From Pristionchus mayeri (lineage: Eukaryota > Nematoda > Chromadorea > Rhabditida > Neodiplogasteridae): a DNA stretch of 64,000 nucleotides. The position numbers were made by a program, and so were the translations under genes. The stretch's first letter is position 1, and every line of letters starts with the position of its first letter. The notes beneath the pieces were generated by a model. It saw nothing but the letters and a program-made list of their open reading frames with translations, ran no database searches and was not told the origin of the DNA. Positions 1 through 12,608 of the stretch are shown here, piece by piece. The stretch is taken from NCBI GenBank assembly GCA_036245805.1, contig BTRK01000002.1, positions 2,414,689 through 2,478,688 of the forward strand. Reading direction: 5' to 3'.

Positions 1-164
1 GTTTGTTCAATCCCGCTATAATTTTGGCTATAAGTAGGGCCCGCAAGGTGGTCATCACACAGGCCTATTTCTGGGGATAATGTGTCCCTATGGGACTGAA
101 TAGGATCATACTTTTTTGAATTAGGTCTTTTTTGAACTTTTTTTTGAATTAGGTCCTGGTCTTC

Positions 165-1838
165 ATCATGGTGCAGGGCGGTCGGGCGGACCAAAAATGA
201 CGTATCTTTGGAAATCGGAAAAACGTTTTGGGTTATCATGTTTAAGTTTAAATTCATACATGGAACTAACTTCACGCCAAAAATTAGGGCAATCTGGGTA
301 TAGACAAAAAAAAGGTCTCACTTTTGTGCGGCGACCCCAAAATGAGCTGGAAAAGAGTACTTACGTATCTTCAATTGGCCTGATTTGGGCTCAAAATCAT
401 AAAAAAAACATCCAAAACAACATTCTAATTATCTAACCCCCATGTTGTAGGTCGTCCATTGGTCATAAATGTCCACATGACCGAAAATTTGAAATTCCAT
501 ATTTTGACCAATTTCAACATACAGGATGGGCCCAAATGCACTAAATGGGTTTCAAATAATGTACATACATCCCTCGAAACAGCTCAAAGAAAAAGGGCTA
601 CTGAAAAGAGGAAATTTCACCTGAAGAATACAAGGAAACACGCAAAACTGTGACTCCGGAAAAAATAGGGATAGAGACTCGGCTTCTGGTTAGAAATGTA
701 GAGCCCGATGAGCTAAACATTTCATCTGTTGATATTGAGTCTCTATATTTACGTTGACGCGAGCTACAGAGACTGGAAGTTGGCCAGAATCGACGGGAAA
801 CGCGCCCGGGAGAGCGCTAAATAGAGGGGAGGGAGAGGGAGGTCAGAGGGCGATAGCGCCAGACGGTTAGAGCACGTGCCCTCGGGGGATTCTAGCCTAC
901 TTCTGGCCAACTTCCAGGCTCTGTAGCTCGCGTCAACGTAAAGGTAGAGACTCACTTTTAACAGATGAAATGTTTTGCTCATCGTGCTCTACATTTTTAA
1001 CCAAAATCCGAGTCTCTATGCCTATTTTTTCCGGAGTCACAGTTTTGCGTGTTTCCTTGGATTCTTCAGGTGAAATTTCCTCTTTTCAGTAGCCCTTTTT
1101 CTTTGAGCTGTTTCGAGGGATGTATTTACATTATTTTAAACCCATTTAGTGCATTTGGGCCCATCCCGCGTGTTGAAATTGGTCAAAATATAGAATTTCA
1201 AATTTTCGGTCATGTGGTCATTTATGACCAATGGTATAGCTACAACATGGGGGTAGATACTTAGAATGTTGTTTTGGATGTTTTTGAATGATGAGCCCAA
1301 ATCAGGCCAATTGAAGATACGGTACTCTTTTCCAGAACTCATTTTGGGGTCGCCGCACAAAAGTGAGACCTTTTTTTGTCTATACCCAGATTGCCCTAAT
1401 TTTTGGCGTAAAGTTAGTTCCATGTATGAACTTAAACTTAAACAAGATAACCCAAAACGTTTTTTTCCGATTTCCAAAGATAATTGTTGGTCCGCCCGAC
1501 CGCCCTGCACCATGATGAAGACTAGGAATGATGTCGTCTAGATAGAGTTGTAGAGTATGGTGGTAGCTTTATTTCTAAAAAAGAACGACCTTCTATCTTC
1601 ATTTTAAACGAAGTTATGATCATTTAAGTGGCTCTGATTTGAATGTCGAAAAGTGATAGTACCAAGTTTGGCCTTCTGAATCTCGAAGATGACGACCGAT
1701 ATCAAAATTCTGACGACGCATTTTGAAAGAGCATCATTTGAAATACTTATATTTGAATTTGTTGCCAGATAGAACACCTTTTTTTCCTACCGCCGCCCAC
1801 CCCAAATGGTCGATTCTCTCGCGATTCCTCTCTCATAG
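165..1838. mobile_element. Palindromic foldback element, copy 1 (left end truncated)
   Basis: Bases about 165-760 and 985-1540 are long inverted copies of each other around a GC-richer centre (about 765-985) that is itself inverted-repeat bounded. The right side continues to about 1838 and ends in the sequence CTCTCGCGATTCCTC, which matches the ends of the related elements at 4740, 10490 and 30807. The matching outer part of the left arm is missing before 165, so this copy is truncated or interrupted on the left. No recognisable transposase is present; the short ORFs on both strands are mirror images of each other and look like by-products of the palindrome. Confidence 0.75.
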
Positions 1839-2319
1839 TCGTTATTCATTTCACAAACTATAAAATGGTCGAAGTATATCGAATTATACGCATGATCGCT
1901 CAAGATTGTGGGAAAATTCGTAAAAACAAGTTCGGGAAACGTTACCAGTCTTGCGCTATCCAGCACGTTTTCGTCGACATTCAGTATCATTGACATTATA
2001 TCCGCAGGTAAATTGACAAGAGCCATGGGGATAAAATGTCTAGCCATTGCGAGGTGTCGAAGAGAATGGGGTAATTGAGTAGTGAGAAAGTGAGAAAGTA
2101 ACTTCGAAAATATAGCGTGGTTGTTCTAGAATAAATACTTTTGAAAGCGGTTGGCGTGAAATTCGTATTTCAACTAAGCCATACTGAATGTTTTTTTTCA
2201 AATATATGCGGCACGCTTAAGAAACAATTACTGCATTTATCGGATCACTGGCTAATTTGAATATCGGGTAAGGGTAACATTATAAATGTGCATAAACACA
2301 ATGCACTCAAGTGTCATAC
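1839..2319. other. Intergenic spacer, no gene seen
   Basis: About 480 bp between two palindromic elements. I see no splice-site-bounded coding segment and no repeat shared with the rest of the window. Confidence 0.5.
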
Positions 2320-3335
2320 CACGCCTCTCATGAGAGAATCGAGCTGGGCGTGGGAATGGTGAAATTGGTTCTAACCGGTTTTGGCCATCTTATTGTTCAG
2401 ACTTCATTTTGGAGCTTCCTAGACCGGGTCGCAATTCGGCATCACCTTCTTCAAGGGCAGATTTCTCGAAAACTGTGATAGAGTGAGCAAAATTGACCTC
2501 TGAGTGACCCCGACTCATTTTTTGAGCTCTATTGATCTATCTAAACCATTTTCTCTGAATACGATTTTGAACAGTGGTACACTTCAGGGCATTTTTCTCA
2601 AAAATGTAGGTGCACATGCAGCTCAAATTTTCTAAGAGAATGCAGTTCAGTGAGAGCTTTCAAATGAGTGGTTTGTCAACAAAATACGGGCACGGTGGTG
2701 AGAATTTCACCCCTTTTACGTGTTTCGATAATTTGAAGGCACTAATTCCTCGCACACCGCACGTTTTTTTGGAATGAGGGAAGAGTGAGAACAATGGGGG
2801 AGTGAGGGACAATGGGATAATTTCACTTTGCTCTCTAAAAAACGCCCGGTGTGGCGAGGAATTAGTGCCTTCAAATTATCGAAAAACGTAAAAGGGGCGA
2901 AACTCTCACCACCGTGCTCGTATTTTGTTGACAAACCACTCATTTGAAAGCTCTCACTGAGCTGCATTCACTTAGAAAATTTGAGCTGCATGTGCACCTA
3001 CATTTTCGAGAAAAATGCCCTGAAGTGTACCATTGTTCAAAATCGGATTCAGAGAAAATGGTTTAGATAAATCGATAGAGCTCAAAAAATGAGTTGGGTC
3101 ACTCAGAGGTCAATTTTGCTCACTCTATCACCGTTTTCGAGAAATCGGCCCTTGAAGTAGGTGATGCCGAATTGCGACCCGGCGTAGGAAGCTCCAAAAT
3201 GAAGTCTGCACAATAAGACTTCGAGGGTCACTCAGGCATGCCTAAGGATGGCTAAAACCGGTTAGAATTCAATTCACGATTTTCCTCCATTCCCATGAAT
3301 GGCAAATCCAGCTCGATTCTCTCATGAGAGGCGTG
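2320..3335. mobile_element. Palindromic foldback element, second family
   Basis: The ends are inverted copies beginning CACGCCTCTCATGAGAG and continuing inwards. Both arms then run almost to a common centre near 2795, so most of the 1 kb element is palindromic. Arm-to-arm differences are scattered substitutions, indicating an old or gene-converted copy. The terminal sequence shares the CTCTC...GAGAG character of the 4740-6362 family but is not the same. It lies about 80 bp beyond the stop codon of the receptor gene that ends at 3413. No coding capacity recognised. Confidence 0.75.
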
Positions 3336-3412
3336 ATATCATACAATGAATAACTTTATCATTGACGAAATACATGTTTCCCCAATAACGTTCTTTTTTC
3401 ATAGCCACAATG

Positions 3413-6400
3413 CTATTTCCCCACCTGAGTTGTGGGTTTACCAATAAATGAAAATAAAATCGTATTTGACCTCTGTCGAGGCGCATACGGTTTTCCAGAT
3501 ACAATCGATTTGAATTTCCCAAAACACACACAAATTAAGTCAGTGATGGTTCTCCGATATGTTGGGGAACACACTAATACTGTCATGGAGTGACCAAAAG
3601 TGTGAAACGAAACAGTGGCCACGGCTAAGGACGATATGGTTGAGGCTGGAAAACAACCTTTTGTTAATTTGTTTCAACTAGATTACCAATTTTGTTGCTC
3701 GCTGCTTCTACAGGATCCATTGATTTCGTGTACGCTACGATAGTTGCGAAAACGATAAGTGGTATGAGATAGAAGATGCTTGGAACGATGCCCTGAAAAT
3801 GGGATTAAAGGTTTAAAAAAATAACACGTAAAAGGTGCAGCCACATCAAGCGATTTTACAGTCTTCAGGAGACGAAAATGAGATAACGGCTGATAAAACA
3901 TATTTTACTATGCAATACCTGCAACGCGAGAGATGCTATCGCACGCTTTTGAAATCTGAAACAATCTGATAAGGTTCGTGACTAAAAAACACCTTTTTAA
4001 CTGTCCGCAACTATTTTTAACATCCTTCAACATGCTCACCTCTGTGTAGCCCGGCTGGCATGTTGAATTCCGTTTTTTAGCTCCATTTGTACTTGTCTTA
4101 TCATTATGTAAACTTCTAAGAAGATTCCAATAGCAAATATGGCTGCATCTAAAATCTGATAGTCCGAGACATTGTTATTGTTTACAAGTAATCATAAACA
4201 AACTGACACACTGCGCCAATCCAAAAGATATTGTTTTCTCTGATAAGAATGTACGATTGCGTCGCGTGCACCCATTTAAGCATCTCCGGTACATCCTACA
4301 ATTGGGAATATCCGGATATTAATATCTTAATGGTTCACACTCTAAGCAGTTAGAGTGTGTATAGCATTACTAATTAGTGACCGTGTCTGGTCGACAAAAA
4401 ATATGTACAATGAACTGACTGTGGCATCATTGCTCGAACTCTAGTGTGTTATTGAACAATCGATATATTCTCATCAAACTTTCGTTTTCTACACTATATT
4501 CTATACCATCTATCATGCGTGTCTCCTAAGAATCGATTAAAAAATGGGCGGGGAAACCCGCAATTAGCTTACGTCGGCTGGCGTCCGGACATCGTTGATT
4601 AGAGAAGCGCATAAGGCGCAAAACAGACATAGAATAGCTTGATGGCAAACAAAGAGCACGATTTTTTTCCACCCAGTGTAACAGAAGCGAGAACCGGGAG
4701 GGAGAACAACCTGTGAAGGGTAGGTTTATAAATAACATATGAGGCGAATCGCGAGAGAATCGACCACGCCGTGGCGGTAGGAAAATAAGTTGCACTATCT
4801 GGCAACAAATTTACTTACAAGTATTTCAAATGATGCTCTTTCAAACTGCGTTGTCAGAATTTTGATATCGGTCGTCATCGTCGAGATTCAGAAGGCCAAA
4901 GTTGGTACTATCACTTTTCGACAGTCAAATCGGGGCCACTTAAATGATCATAACTTCGCTTAAAATGAAGATAGAAGGCAGTTCTTTTTTTCCAAAGATA
5001 GCTACCATCATGTACTATGAATTTCATGTTGAGGTCATCATTCTTGGTGGTGATCCTGGTGCGGCGCGGTCGGGTGAACCAAAAATGGCGTAACTTTCGA
5101 AATCGGAAATTCGTTTTGAGTTTTCATGTTTAAGTTGTAGAGCATACATGTGCCTCACTTCACGCCAAAAATTAGGAAAATCGGGGCATAGACAAAAAAA
5201 AGGGCTCACTTTAGTGCGGCGACCTCAAAATAGGTTCTGGACAAGAGTACTTCCGTATCTTCAATTGACCCCATTTGGGCACAAAATCATTCAAAACCGT
5301 CCAAAACATCATTATAAGTGTCTTCCCCCCATAACTTCCATTGGTCATAAATGGTCAACTGACCGAAAATTTGAAAATCTGTATTTTGACCAATTTCAAT
5401 ATGTTGGATGGGCCCAAATGCGATAAATGGGTTTCAAATAATGTAAATACATTCCCCGAAACAGCTCAAAGAAAAAAGGGCTCCTGCAAAAAGGAAATGT
5501 CGCCTGAAAAATCCAAGAAAAGGTGCAAAACGGTGCCCCTATTCAAAATCGACATAGAGGCTCGCCTTATGGATAGAAATGTAGAGCATGATGAGCTAAA
5601 CATTTTATCTGTTGAAATTGAGCTTCTATATATTCGTTGAAGCTTGCTACAGCGCCTGGAAGTTGGCCAAAAACGACGGGAAACGCGCCCGGGAGAGCGC
5701 TAAATAGAGGGGAGGGAGAGGGAGGTCAGGAGGAGAGAGCGGCAGACTGTTAGAGCGCGCGCTCTCGGAGGATTCTAGCCCGCTTCTAGCCAACTTCCAG
5801 GCGCTGTAGCACGCTTCAACGAAAAGATAAAGACTCACTTGCTTCAGATGAAATGTTTAGCTCATCGTGTTCTACATTTCTATCCATAAGACGAGCCTCT
5901 ATGTCGATTATGACCAGGGGCACCGTTTCGCACCTTTCCTTGGATTCTTCAGGCGAAATTTCCTTTTTGCAGGAGCCTTTTTTCTTTGAGCTGTTTCGGG
6001 GAATGTATTTACATTATTTGAAACCCATTTAGTGTATTTAGGCCCATCCCAAAGATTGAAATTGGTCAAAATACAGATTTTCAAAATACAGATTTTTGGA
6101 AAAAAAGAACGGCCTTCTATCTTCATTTTAAGCGAAGTTATGATTATTTAAGTGGCCCCGATTTGACTGTCGAAAAGTGATAGTACCAACTTTGGCCTTC
6201 TGAATCTCAACGGTGACGACCGATATCAAAATTCTGACAACGCAGTTTGAAAGAGCATCATTTGAAATACTTGTAAGTAAATTTGTTGCCAGATAGTGCA
6301 ACTTATTTTCCTACCGCCGTCCACCCCCCCTCAAATGGTCGATTCTCTCGCGATTCGCCTCATATGCATTTTCGGAATGAAATGATCAGTACACGATCAA

Positions 6401-6987
6401 ATTGTTAACATTTTCAGAAGAATAAATTCTTACTGATCTCCTATAGTACACACAGTAGAAGTAGCAAATGAGTGATTGTCCGAAACATAATACACCTATG
6501 GCCTGTAAGGATGCATTCGATAATTTAATGTGGTCGAGTTTAAAAATAAAACAAAAGTATAATAATTAAAATTTCCACATTTTATAAGATAAATTTATAA
6601 ACTTACGGCTAGTACTCCAACGTCTACAAATCGAGCGAAGAATGACTCCGAAAAGATGAGGCGGCAATTAACGAGTATGATCGGAATGAATACGTCTATG
6701 AGAAAATCCATCGACATTGACGAAATCTTAATGTTTACACTAATGGATAATTTGAACTATGGGTTTATTTACTTGTAAAGCTGCAAGATATAAGCGATAA
6801 GAGCTGGCTCTAGGATCGCGGTCCAACAGTATAACAATACTTACAGTCGAGTTCAATAAGAACAAGATCGTGCCTAGAACAATAATTATTTTAGTTAATT
6901 AACAATCGTTCATGTATATTTACCTGAAATATGATGAAAGTCGATGAGAAATGTTTTGTAATTAGCGTCAAGCTCCGTTGAGTTCAT
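3413..6987 (-). CDS. srh-like 7TM chemoreceptor, gene A (10 exons)
   Basis: Predicted nematode serpentine chemoreceptor of the SRH/Str type, a plasma-membrane GPCR expected in chemosensory neurons. Exons, 5' to 3' on the minus strand: 6924-6987, 6773-6873, 6607-6726, 6434-6502, 4573-4710, 4212-4295, 4040-4155, 3919-3955, 3687-3792, 3413-3645. All junctions are GT/AG and all phases join, giving 1068 nt, 355 residues, within the usual SRH length. The start reads MNSTELDANYK. TM1 is followed by a loop ending YRLYLAALQ. TM3 contains CYFYCVYYRR. The loop before TM6 reads ASRATQRFQKRA, then LALQGIVPSIFYLIP. TM7 contains SFHTFGHS and CSPTYRR, matching the SRH H...S...YR pattern. Intron 4 is enlarged by the foldback element at 4740-6362. 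Gene B is a close tandem paralogue with nearly identical exon lengths. The family assignment is strong; the ligand is unknown. Confidence 0.86.
4740..6362. mobile_element. Palindromic foldback element inside intron 4 of gene A
   Basis: Termini are inverted TGAGGCGAATCGCGAGAG sequences flanked by TA on both sides, consistent with a TA target duplication as in Tc1/mariner-type MITEs. Inverted outer arms (about 4740-5000 and 6090-6362) are conserved. Inner arms (about 5050-5640 and 5650-6070) are also inverted copies, the right one shortened. Centre sequence around 5640-5830 matches the centre of the element at 165-1838. The insertion lies wholly within an intron of the receptor gene and leaves its splice sites intact. 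Confidence 0.82.
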
Positions 6988-7649
6988 TCTCACTCTCGAC
7001 TTCGTAGGGACTTGAAATTTCTCATTAGAAATTAAGCTTTCCACCTGTAATGTTTTCGTTCACCCGGCACTGAAAAACGATGACAGCTGAAAAGGTGGGA
7101 TCATTAGCCCTGACCGTGACCAATATGAACAAGCCACAATTCAAGGTTTAAAGGTTTAGGTGGGGTCACTAGAATTCGTAATTCGAGTATGACTACATTC
7201 TTCAATGGTTCGAGTGGAGAGTATGGAAAATGATGCGATTATCCGAATATAGAAATCTAGTGGTCATGTCATGCAAAAGATGGTGCATTCTAGAGTAGGA
7301 TTGGCTTCACGGGCAATGGTCTTCTGATTCGCCCCCTCTTGCCAAATATGATCGATGATAGAGCGCGTAGAACGAAAATACCATTTATCATGAAAACATT
7401 GCTAGCAAGTACATCACACCCATGATGCCAAAGCCGCGATTATCGAGATAGTTTCCTTTCTCGACCTACCAATTTGCTAACTGCTAATTTGGTGACTCCT
7501 TGGGGATAGAAGTGATTGTTTTTTCTCGACCCGAACCGCGAGAACAAGTTAATATTTAAAACAGAACATTAATTTGAAGATGTCATTTTCATTTTTATTT
7601 CACAATCATGGAATATAAATACTATTAAGCAACAATCCAATACGTGCAT
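6988..7649. other. Intergenic region between receptor genes A and B
   Basis: About 660 bp lying upstream of gene A's start and downstream of gene B's stop on the minus strand. It should hold the gene A promoter and gene B 3' end. I recognise no specific promoter motif. Confidence 0.5.
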
Positions 7650-9964
7650 TTAGTTTGACCTTGCCACAGTTGTCGGTTTGCCGATAATTGAAAAGAGAAT
7701 AGTATTTGATCTCTTCTGTCGAGGGACATAGGGAGTTCCAGTGGAAATCGACTTCACTCGATCAAAACATGCAATGAATGGGGCAGTTATTGTGCTGCGA
7801 TAAGCCGGGGAACAAGCAACGATTGTAACTGAATGAGCGAAAGTGTGAAGAGAGGCAGTGCCAAAAGCGAGAGATGATATGACCGAAGCTGCAAGGCATA
7901 TATCAGCAGTGTTATTTCACTTGCCCATTTCTTTACTACCATGATGTGTCATCTTAGTACATATTACGATCAGAGAAGGGTGCGTAGATATGTGGTTTCA
8001 TGAGATTCTTGTTTATGTATAGACCATGAACAAGTGTACCTCTATATTTTTCCTTTCGCGGTTGTGTTTATTGTTTTACGCTTATCATTATGTCATCACT
8101 TTGTTGGGACTTCTCAAAGTACCTGTTTTATTTCCCATGGCCTGTTCTGGTTGCAATGATTCAGCGTAAAGAAATATGCAACACAATCCAACGACAGGGA
8201 TAAGATAGAATACACTGGGAATTAGTCCCTGAAAATATATATATTTTTTTAATGGCAAAGGATAAAATACCTGAAGCACAAGTGCGGTCACTGCGCGTTT
8301 TTGAAACCTGAAAATGGTTTAAGTTATTACAACACGAATGGAAATGCTTATTGTTGCTCAGTTACTCACCTTTGTGTAATGCGACTTGCATGCTTCATTC
8401 CGTATTTGAGTTCCCTTTGAACTCCGTAAATCATCACAAAAACAGCTATGAACATTCCGAAACCCCATATTAAACCGCCTATAATAAAGCGACGTTGAGT
8501 GCAATACTGTTTATCGATGCACGTATATGTCTATTTTTCAAGAAAACGACATAATTGAGACGTACATACTCCACCGATCCAAAAGTAGAGGTTTACTCGG
8601 ATGACAATAAATGATTGCGTCGCGCGAACCCAATCGAGCATTGCAGGAATCTCCTTAATCGTACCATGTTTCAAAACTAAATGTTATATCGAGAGGAATC
8701 CCTCCCCTCTCTTAGCATATTATCGATTGACGCCTTATGCCGTCATCCCCTTTATCTATCGCTGCCCGAGTGCAGTTGTTGACTCGCTTCCCTTCATCTC
8801 TCCCTATTCACACGACGGGTAGATCAGTGACCCCTCCGCCTTCTCCCCGAGTGTTATTGATTCCCTCGGACCCTCTGCCCATCGATTCTAGGCAGTCTCT
8901 CTCTTTTCGGAGTTGTGGATTGGTGCTCACGTTTTCACTCTTGCTTAGATAAAGCTTCTCCCTTTATGCTCTTGGAGTTGGGACAGGCCAGCTACACAAC
9001 ACTAAATAAGCCAAAATACAATTTCTTATTTGGCACGAGTGTATTTATCACGACAGTATACGCAGCAAATTGCGCAATGGTAAATTGCTCTTGTGTTCAT
9101 TGTTGAACAAACCTCCGCTGGAGTTCTCGTGCCATTAACTATGATGACGACAGCGCAACCGAGACACCACATCAACGCTTGCAGGCCGGCAAATAATGTC
9201 ACTCTGCGCCAACCAACGTAACAGAAAGAAGAACCGGGAGGAAGTACCACCTGGAACAGTGTGTAAATCAGTAATTAACCATTTTCGTCATGAAAATCTG
9301 AAGAATAAAGTTTGCTTACACATCTCCGGTAGAAAACACAATAGAAATAGCATGTTAAGGCTTCGCCGAGGAAGAAAACAACACATGCCTGAATTTGTGT
9401 ACTCTGAGAACATAAATCATAGAAAGCAATTTATGTGGCGTGATTGCGAAAGAAAACGAAAGAGACAATTCTCGAGCACCACTTGCGGAACGAAGTTTAA
9501 TTCGAAAAATTAATTCCTTTAAAAAAATGAATGATACGTGTTTTCTATATTATTGATAATTTATACAAAAAGATATTTAAAACAAAATTACCATTAGAGG
9601 CACAATATCAACTTTTGCTGCGAAAATGGAATCGGAAAATATCAGCCGACAATTTATTAACAAAATTGGAACATATCCATCCAGAGTGGCATCCATTGAC
9701 ATGGACGAGATCTGATCTTACACTTACATATAGTTCCATGTCATTTAAAACTTCACTTGTAATGCGACTAGGTAGATACGATATGACTTTGCTCGAGGAT
9801 CACGATCGAATATTATGACCAAACAAACAGTTGAGTTAACCAATAATGCAATGGAACCTTGAACCACAGTCTTTTGCCCATCAAACTTACGAAATTTTAC
9901 CGGCAATATGATGAAAGTCGATGAGAAAAGACTTGAGATTAGCGTCGAACTCAGTTGAGTTCAT
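7650..9964 (-). CDS. srh-like 7TM chemoreceptor, gene B (10 exons)
   Basis: Tandem paralogue of gene A. Exons on the minus strand: 9901-9964, 9757-9857, 9592-9711, 9320-9388, 9113-9250, 8570-8653, 8370-8506, 8271-8307, 8123-8228, 7650-7888. Phases join to 1095 nt, 364 residues. Eight exons have exactly the same length as in gene A. Exon 7 is 21 nt longer at its 5' side because the aligned position lacks an AG; the nearest in-frame acceptor is upstream. The last exon is 6 nt longer. The start reads MNSTEFDANLKSF. TM6 region: FQKRAVTALVLQ then GLIPSVFYLIP. TM7: SLHTFAHSVTIVACSPAYR, keeping the family His, Ser and Tyr-Arg positions. The acceptors of exons 2 and 6 (TTCAAG, ATTAAG) are weaker than usual, so cDNA could move those edges. 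Intact as far as can be read. Confidence 0.82.
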
Positions 9965-10067
9965 TATCGAACTAGGAAATTCACAACTTGGGACTTTCAA
10001 CTCTCTGTTTTGAGATTTGACTTTTCACCTGTCATTGGCTGAAAACTAAATTGCAGAGTAGTCGTCC

Positions 10068-10137
10068 GACTCTCTCCTATTTGAACACTCTCTCGCTTTC
10101 TCTAACCGGCGAGAGAGTGTACACGATGAGGAGAGTC
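10068..10137. repeat. Short hairpin of the GAGAGAGTGT family
   Basis: Imperfect inverted repeat: GACTCTCTCCTATTTGAACA on the left pairs with GATGAGGAGAGTC and GCGAGAGAGTGT on the right around an ACCGGC loop. It lies about 100 bp upstream of the gene B start codon. Related hairpins are at 23179, 34689 and 35247. Confidence 0.6.
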
Positions 10138-10143
10138 AAATCA

Positions 10144-10344
10144 TTACTCAAATGCCACCAGAGGACCTGAAGTGGGTGCGATCGGGGAGGGATCTCGATA
10201 ATTGAAACAATATTGGAAAACAAACGAAATTGAGGGTTGGTCGAGGCATGATGGCCAGCGATAACCAATAAGGATGGTAACACTGTAGCATATTAACCAG
10301 TAGATTGCATAGACTTTATCCTGAAATATTTCAATGACACGCAA
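10144..10344 (-). other. Possible degraded receptor exon
   Basis: A minus-strand open segment follows an acceptor-like ATTTCAG at about 10321 and reads hydrophobic (VYAIYWLICYSVTILIG). A diverged direct copy of part of it (GGTATCACTGTAGCATAATG on the plus strand) occurs near 11743, beyond the foldback element at 10490. I cannot align it convincingly to a specific srh exon; it could be a broken third member of the gene A/B cluster. Confidence 0.25.
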
Positions 10345-10489
10345 AATTACTATACATTACTCAAATTCCAATCATTTATTTAACTCATTCATTCATTCGT
10401 TTATTCCGTTAGGTGAGATTGCAGTAATAGCACGAAGGTATACAAGAAACGGATGCCCGTCGATTGGATCGAATTGGTTGAAAACCCTG

Positions 10490-11265
10490 TGGTTCAAACT
10501 GCGTCGTCAGAATCTTGACATATATCGTCATCTTCGAGATTCAGAATGCCAAAGATGGCACTATAACTTTTCGACATTCAAATCGCGCTCACTTAAATTA
10601 TCATAATTCCCTTTAAAATAAAGATAGAAGCCGTTCTTTTTTAAAAAGATAGCTACTATCGTGCGCTATATCTTTTATGTTGAGGTCATCATTCCTGGTA
10701 CTCCTCCTGGTGCGGTGCGGTCGGGTGAACCAAAAGTGACATAACTTTTCAATCAGAAATATCTCCCAAAGATATTACGCGCATGTTGTTGACCCTATAT
10801 GTGCCCAACTTTTCGCCAAAAAAACTAGACAAAATCGGGAAGCGAAAAAAAAGAGCCGGCAGTTTAGTAAGGTGGGTCAAAAACCGGTTCCTGACAGAGA
10901 ACCTTCCAAGCGTCTAATTGGCTGCTATAGGGCTCAAAAACAACCACGATAATCTAGAACAACATTCTAAATTTTTCTCCAATAGTTAGTACGCTTTCAT
11001 TGGTCAAAAACTACAGCATGACCAGCATTCAAAAATCGATAGTTTGAGACAAGTGAGATGGGGGCAGATGCACTAAATCGCTTCCAAATATATCGCAAAT
11101 AGTCCTCTAAACAGCTCACAGAAATAGCACACCCACAAATATGATATGTGATAACGCAGTTTGAAAGAGCATCATTTGAAATACTTTGTGCCAAATTTGT
11201 AGAGGGATGGTTTCAGTTTGAATTTCACTGCCGCTGAGTAGTCGATTCTCTCGCGATTCCTCTCA
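10490..11265. mobile_element. Foldback element, shortened copy
   Basis: Left arm sequence (about 10490-10640) and right arm sequence (about 11155-11265) are inverted relatives of the outer arms at 4740-6362. The middle (about 10690-11100) is a diverged single-arm version of the inner region. The right end carries CGCGATTCCTCTCATATGAG. The left terminal sequence is missing. Non-coding. Confidence 0.6.
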
Positions 11266-12608
11266 TATGAGGCGACTATTTAGATGATTAGGAATACCAC
11301 AGAGGGGAGTGAGAGCCCGGAGATTCAGCCGTTTTGCTTATTCTCGGTTGCCTTTCGGCGCCTTTCTAATTGTGGTATCAATGCAATCCTTTACATGTTC
11401 TCAGTCATTGCTTCGTGAAGAGAAACTTTACTATTACAAGGGAACCGCATTGCTAGGGGAAAGTCAAGCGTAAATTTGATGCTGCCACTGGATACTTATC
11501 CCTAATGGAAGACCAACCAATATCTAACATCATTGGATAGTTGTTTCCTTAGACCCGGAAATCGATCGCGAAAATGTGTATAGAAATGTACACGAAATTC
11601 TCGTTCTTCTTGCCCAGACTAGTGTGCTATTCTTGGAGGGCCACGTCTATCAGTTCGAATTGTTAGGTGATTCTGATTATAATTTTGTTTTTATTCAAAT
11701 AGGCACACATGCATTCAGTGTGGCACTCAACACGATGGTATCACTGTAGCATAATGAACTGTTACTCAATCTCGATTAGAAAGAATAATAGCTCGAACAG
11801 TCATCGAAGGCTTTGATACACAATGGATTGATTCTGGTCGCTCATTTCAGTTAATTATCTGTCCTATACAAATTGAGACATGTGAAAATATAAATTTATA
11901 ACCTGAAAATCGATAGATAGCTGACAGACAGACAATGGATAGATCCTTCCTTAAAGGGACCCTGCAGAGAACGAACATTTGAACTTATATTAAGCCACTC
12001 GATATTTTATGTCAATATTTAAATAAATTAAATTTTTAAAAAAATTCCTGTTTTCATAAAAAAATAAATACAATTGTGGTGTGTTTACAAAAAGCAGCGT
12101 GCATGGTGTGCCAAGCGGCCCCGCCAAAATCAAATTACTTCCACACCACTGCACTCTGGAATTTTGCCAATTCCGCTTGGCTTCAATTGTCCCATTTTCT
12201 GCCCATTTTCTCAGGTTTTTGATTGTTTGATTCCGCAAAATTGCTTCTCTAATACTACCCAATGTTCCTTTACGTCGATTTATGGTGAATTCCTTATATT
12301 TCATGCAGATACTGGCGTCAGGATAAACTACAAACACCATCAATGTCTGCAGGTTTATGATCGACAACCCTCAGGAAGGTGAGCGATAAATTCCCAAATT
12401 CTATTTGCGTATATGGCGCGATTAGCATTCAAAATGACGAAATCAAATTGCTCTCTCGGCCGGCTCACCAACCACTTTCGATTCCTTGTGGCTCGCCGAG
12501 CGGTCTTGTATGCTTGTCCTGCTCCGCTCACCAATATTTGCGAAAGTAAGCGCCCCTTAGCAGCGTCCTAGGTTACTCATACCGCTTTTAAGTATGTCCT
12601 AATTGCAG
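11266..12608. other. No clear gene
   Basis: About 1.3 kb without convincing exons. Opposed ORFs of 125 and 102 codons overlap around 12000-12380 but show no recognised domain and no paired splice sites. Confidence 0.4.

Noticed and set aside
1136..1513. 125-codon ORF in the first foldback element
   Set aside because: It overlaps mirror-image ORFs on the other strand, is not conserved in frame in the sister elements, and has no known domain.
4573..4710. Frameshift in exon 5 of gene A
   Set aside because: A first reading suggested a stop, but re-reading every base gives 46 open codons ending RTPAD, aligned with gene B.
11990..12367. 125-codon minus-strand ORF
   Set aside because: No recognised domain, an equally long ORF on the opposite strand, no splice partners.
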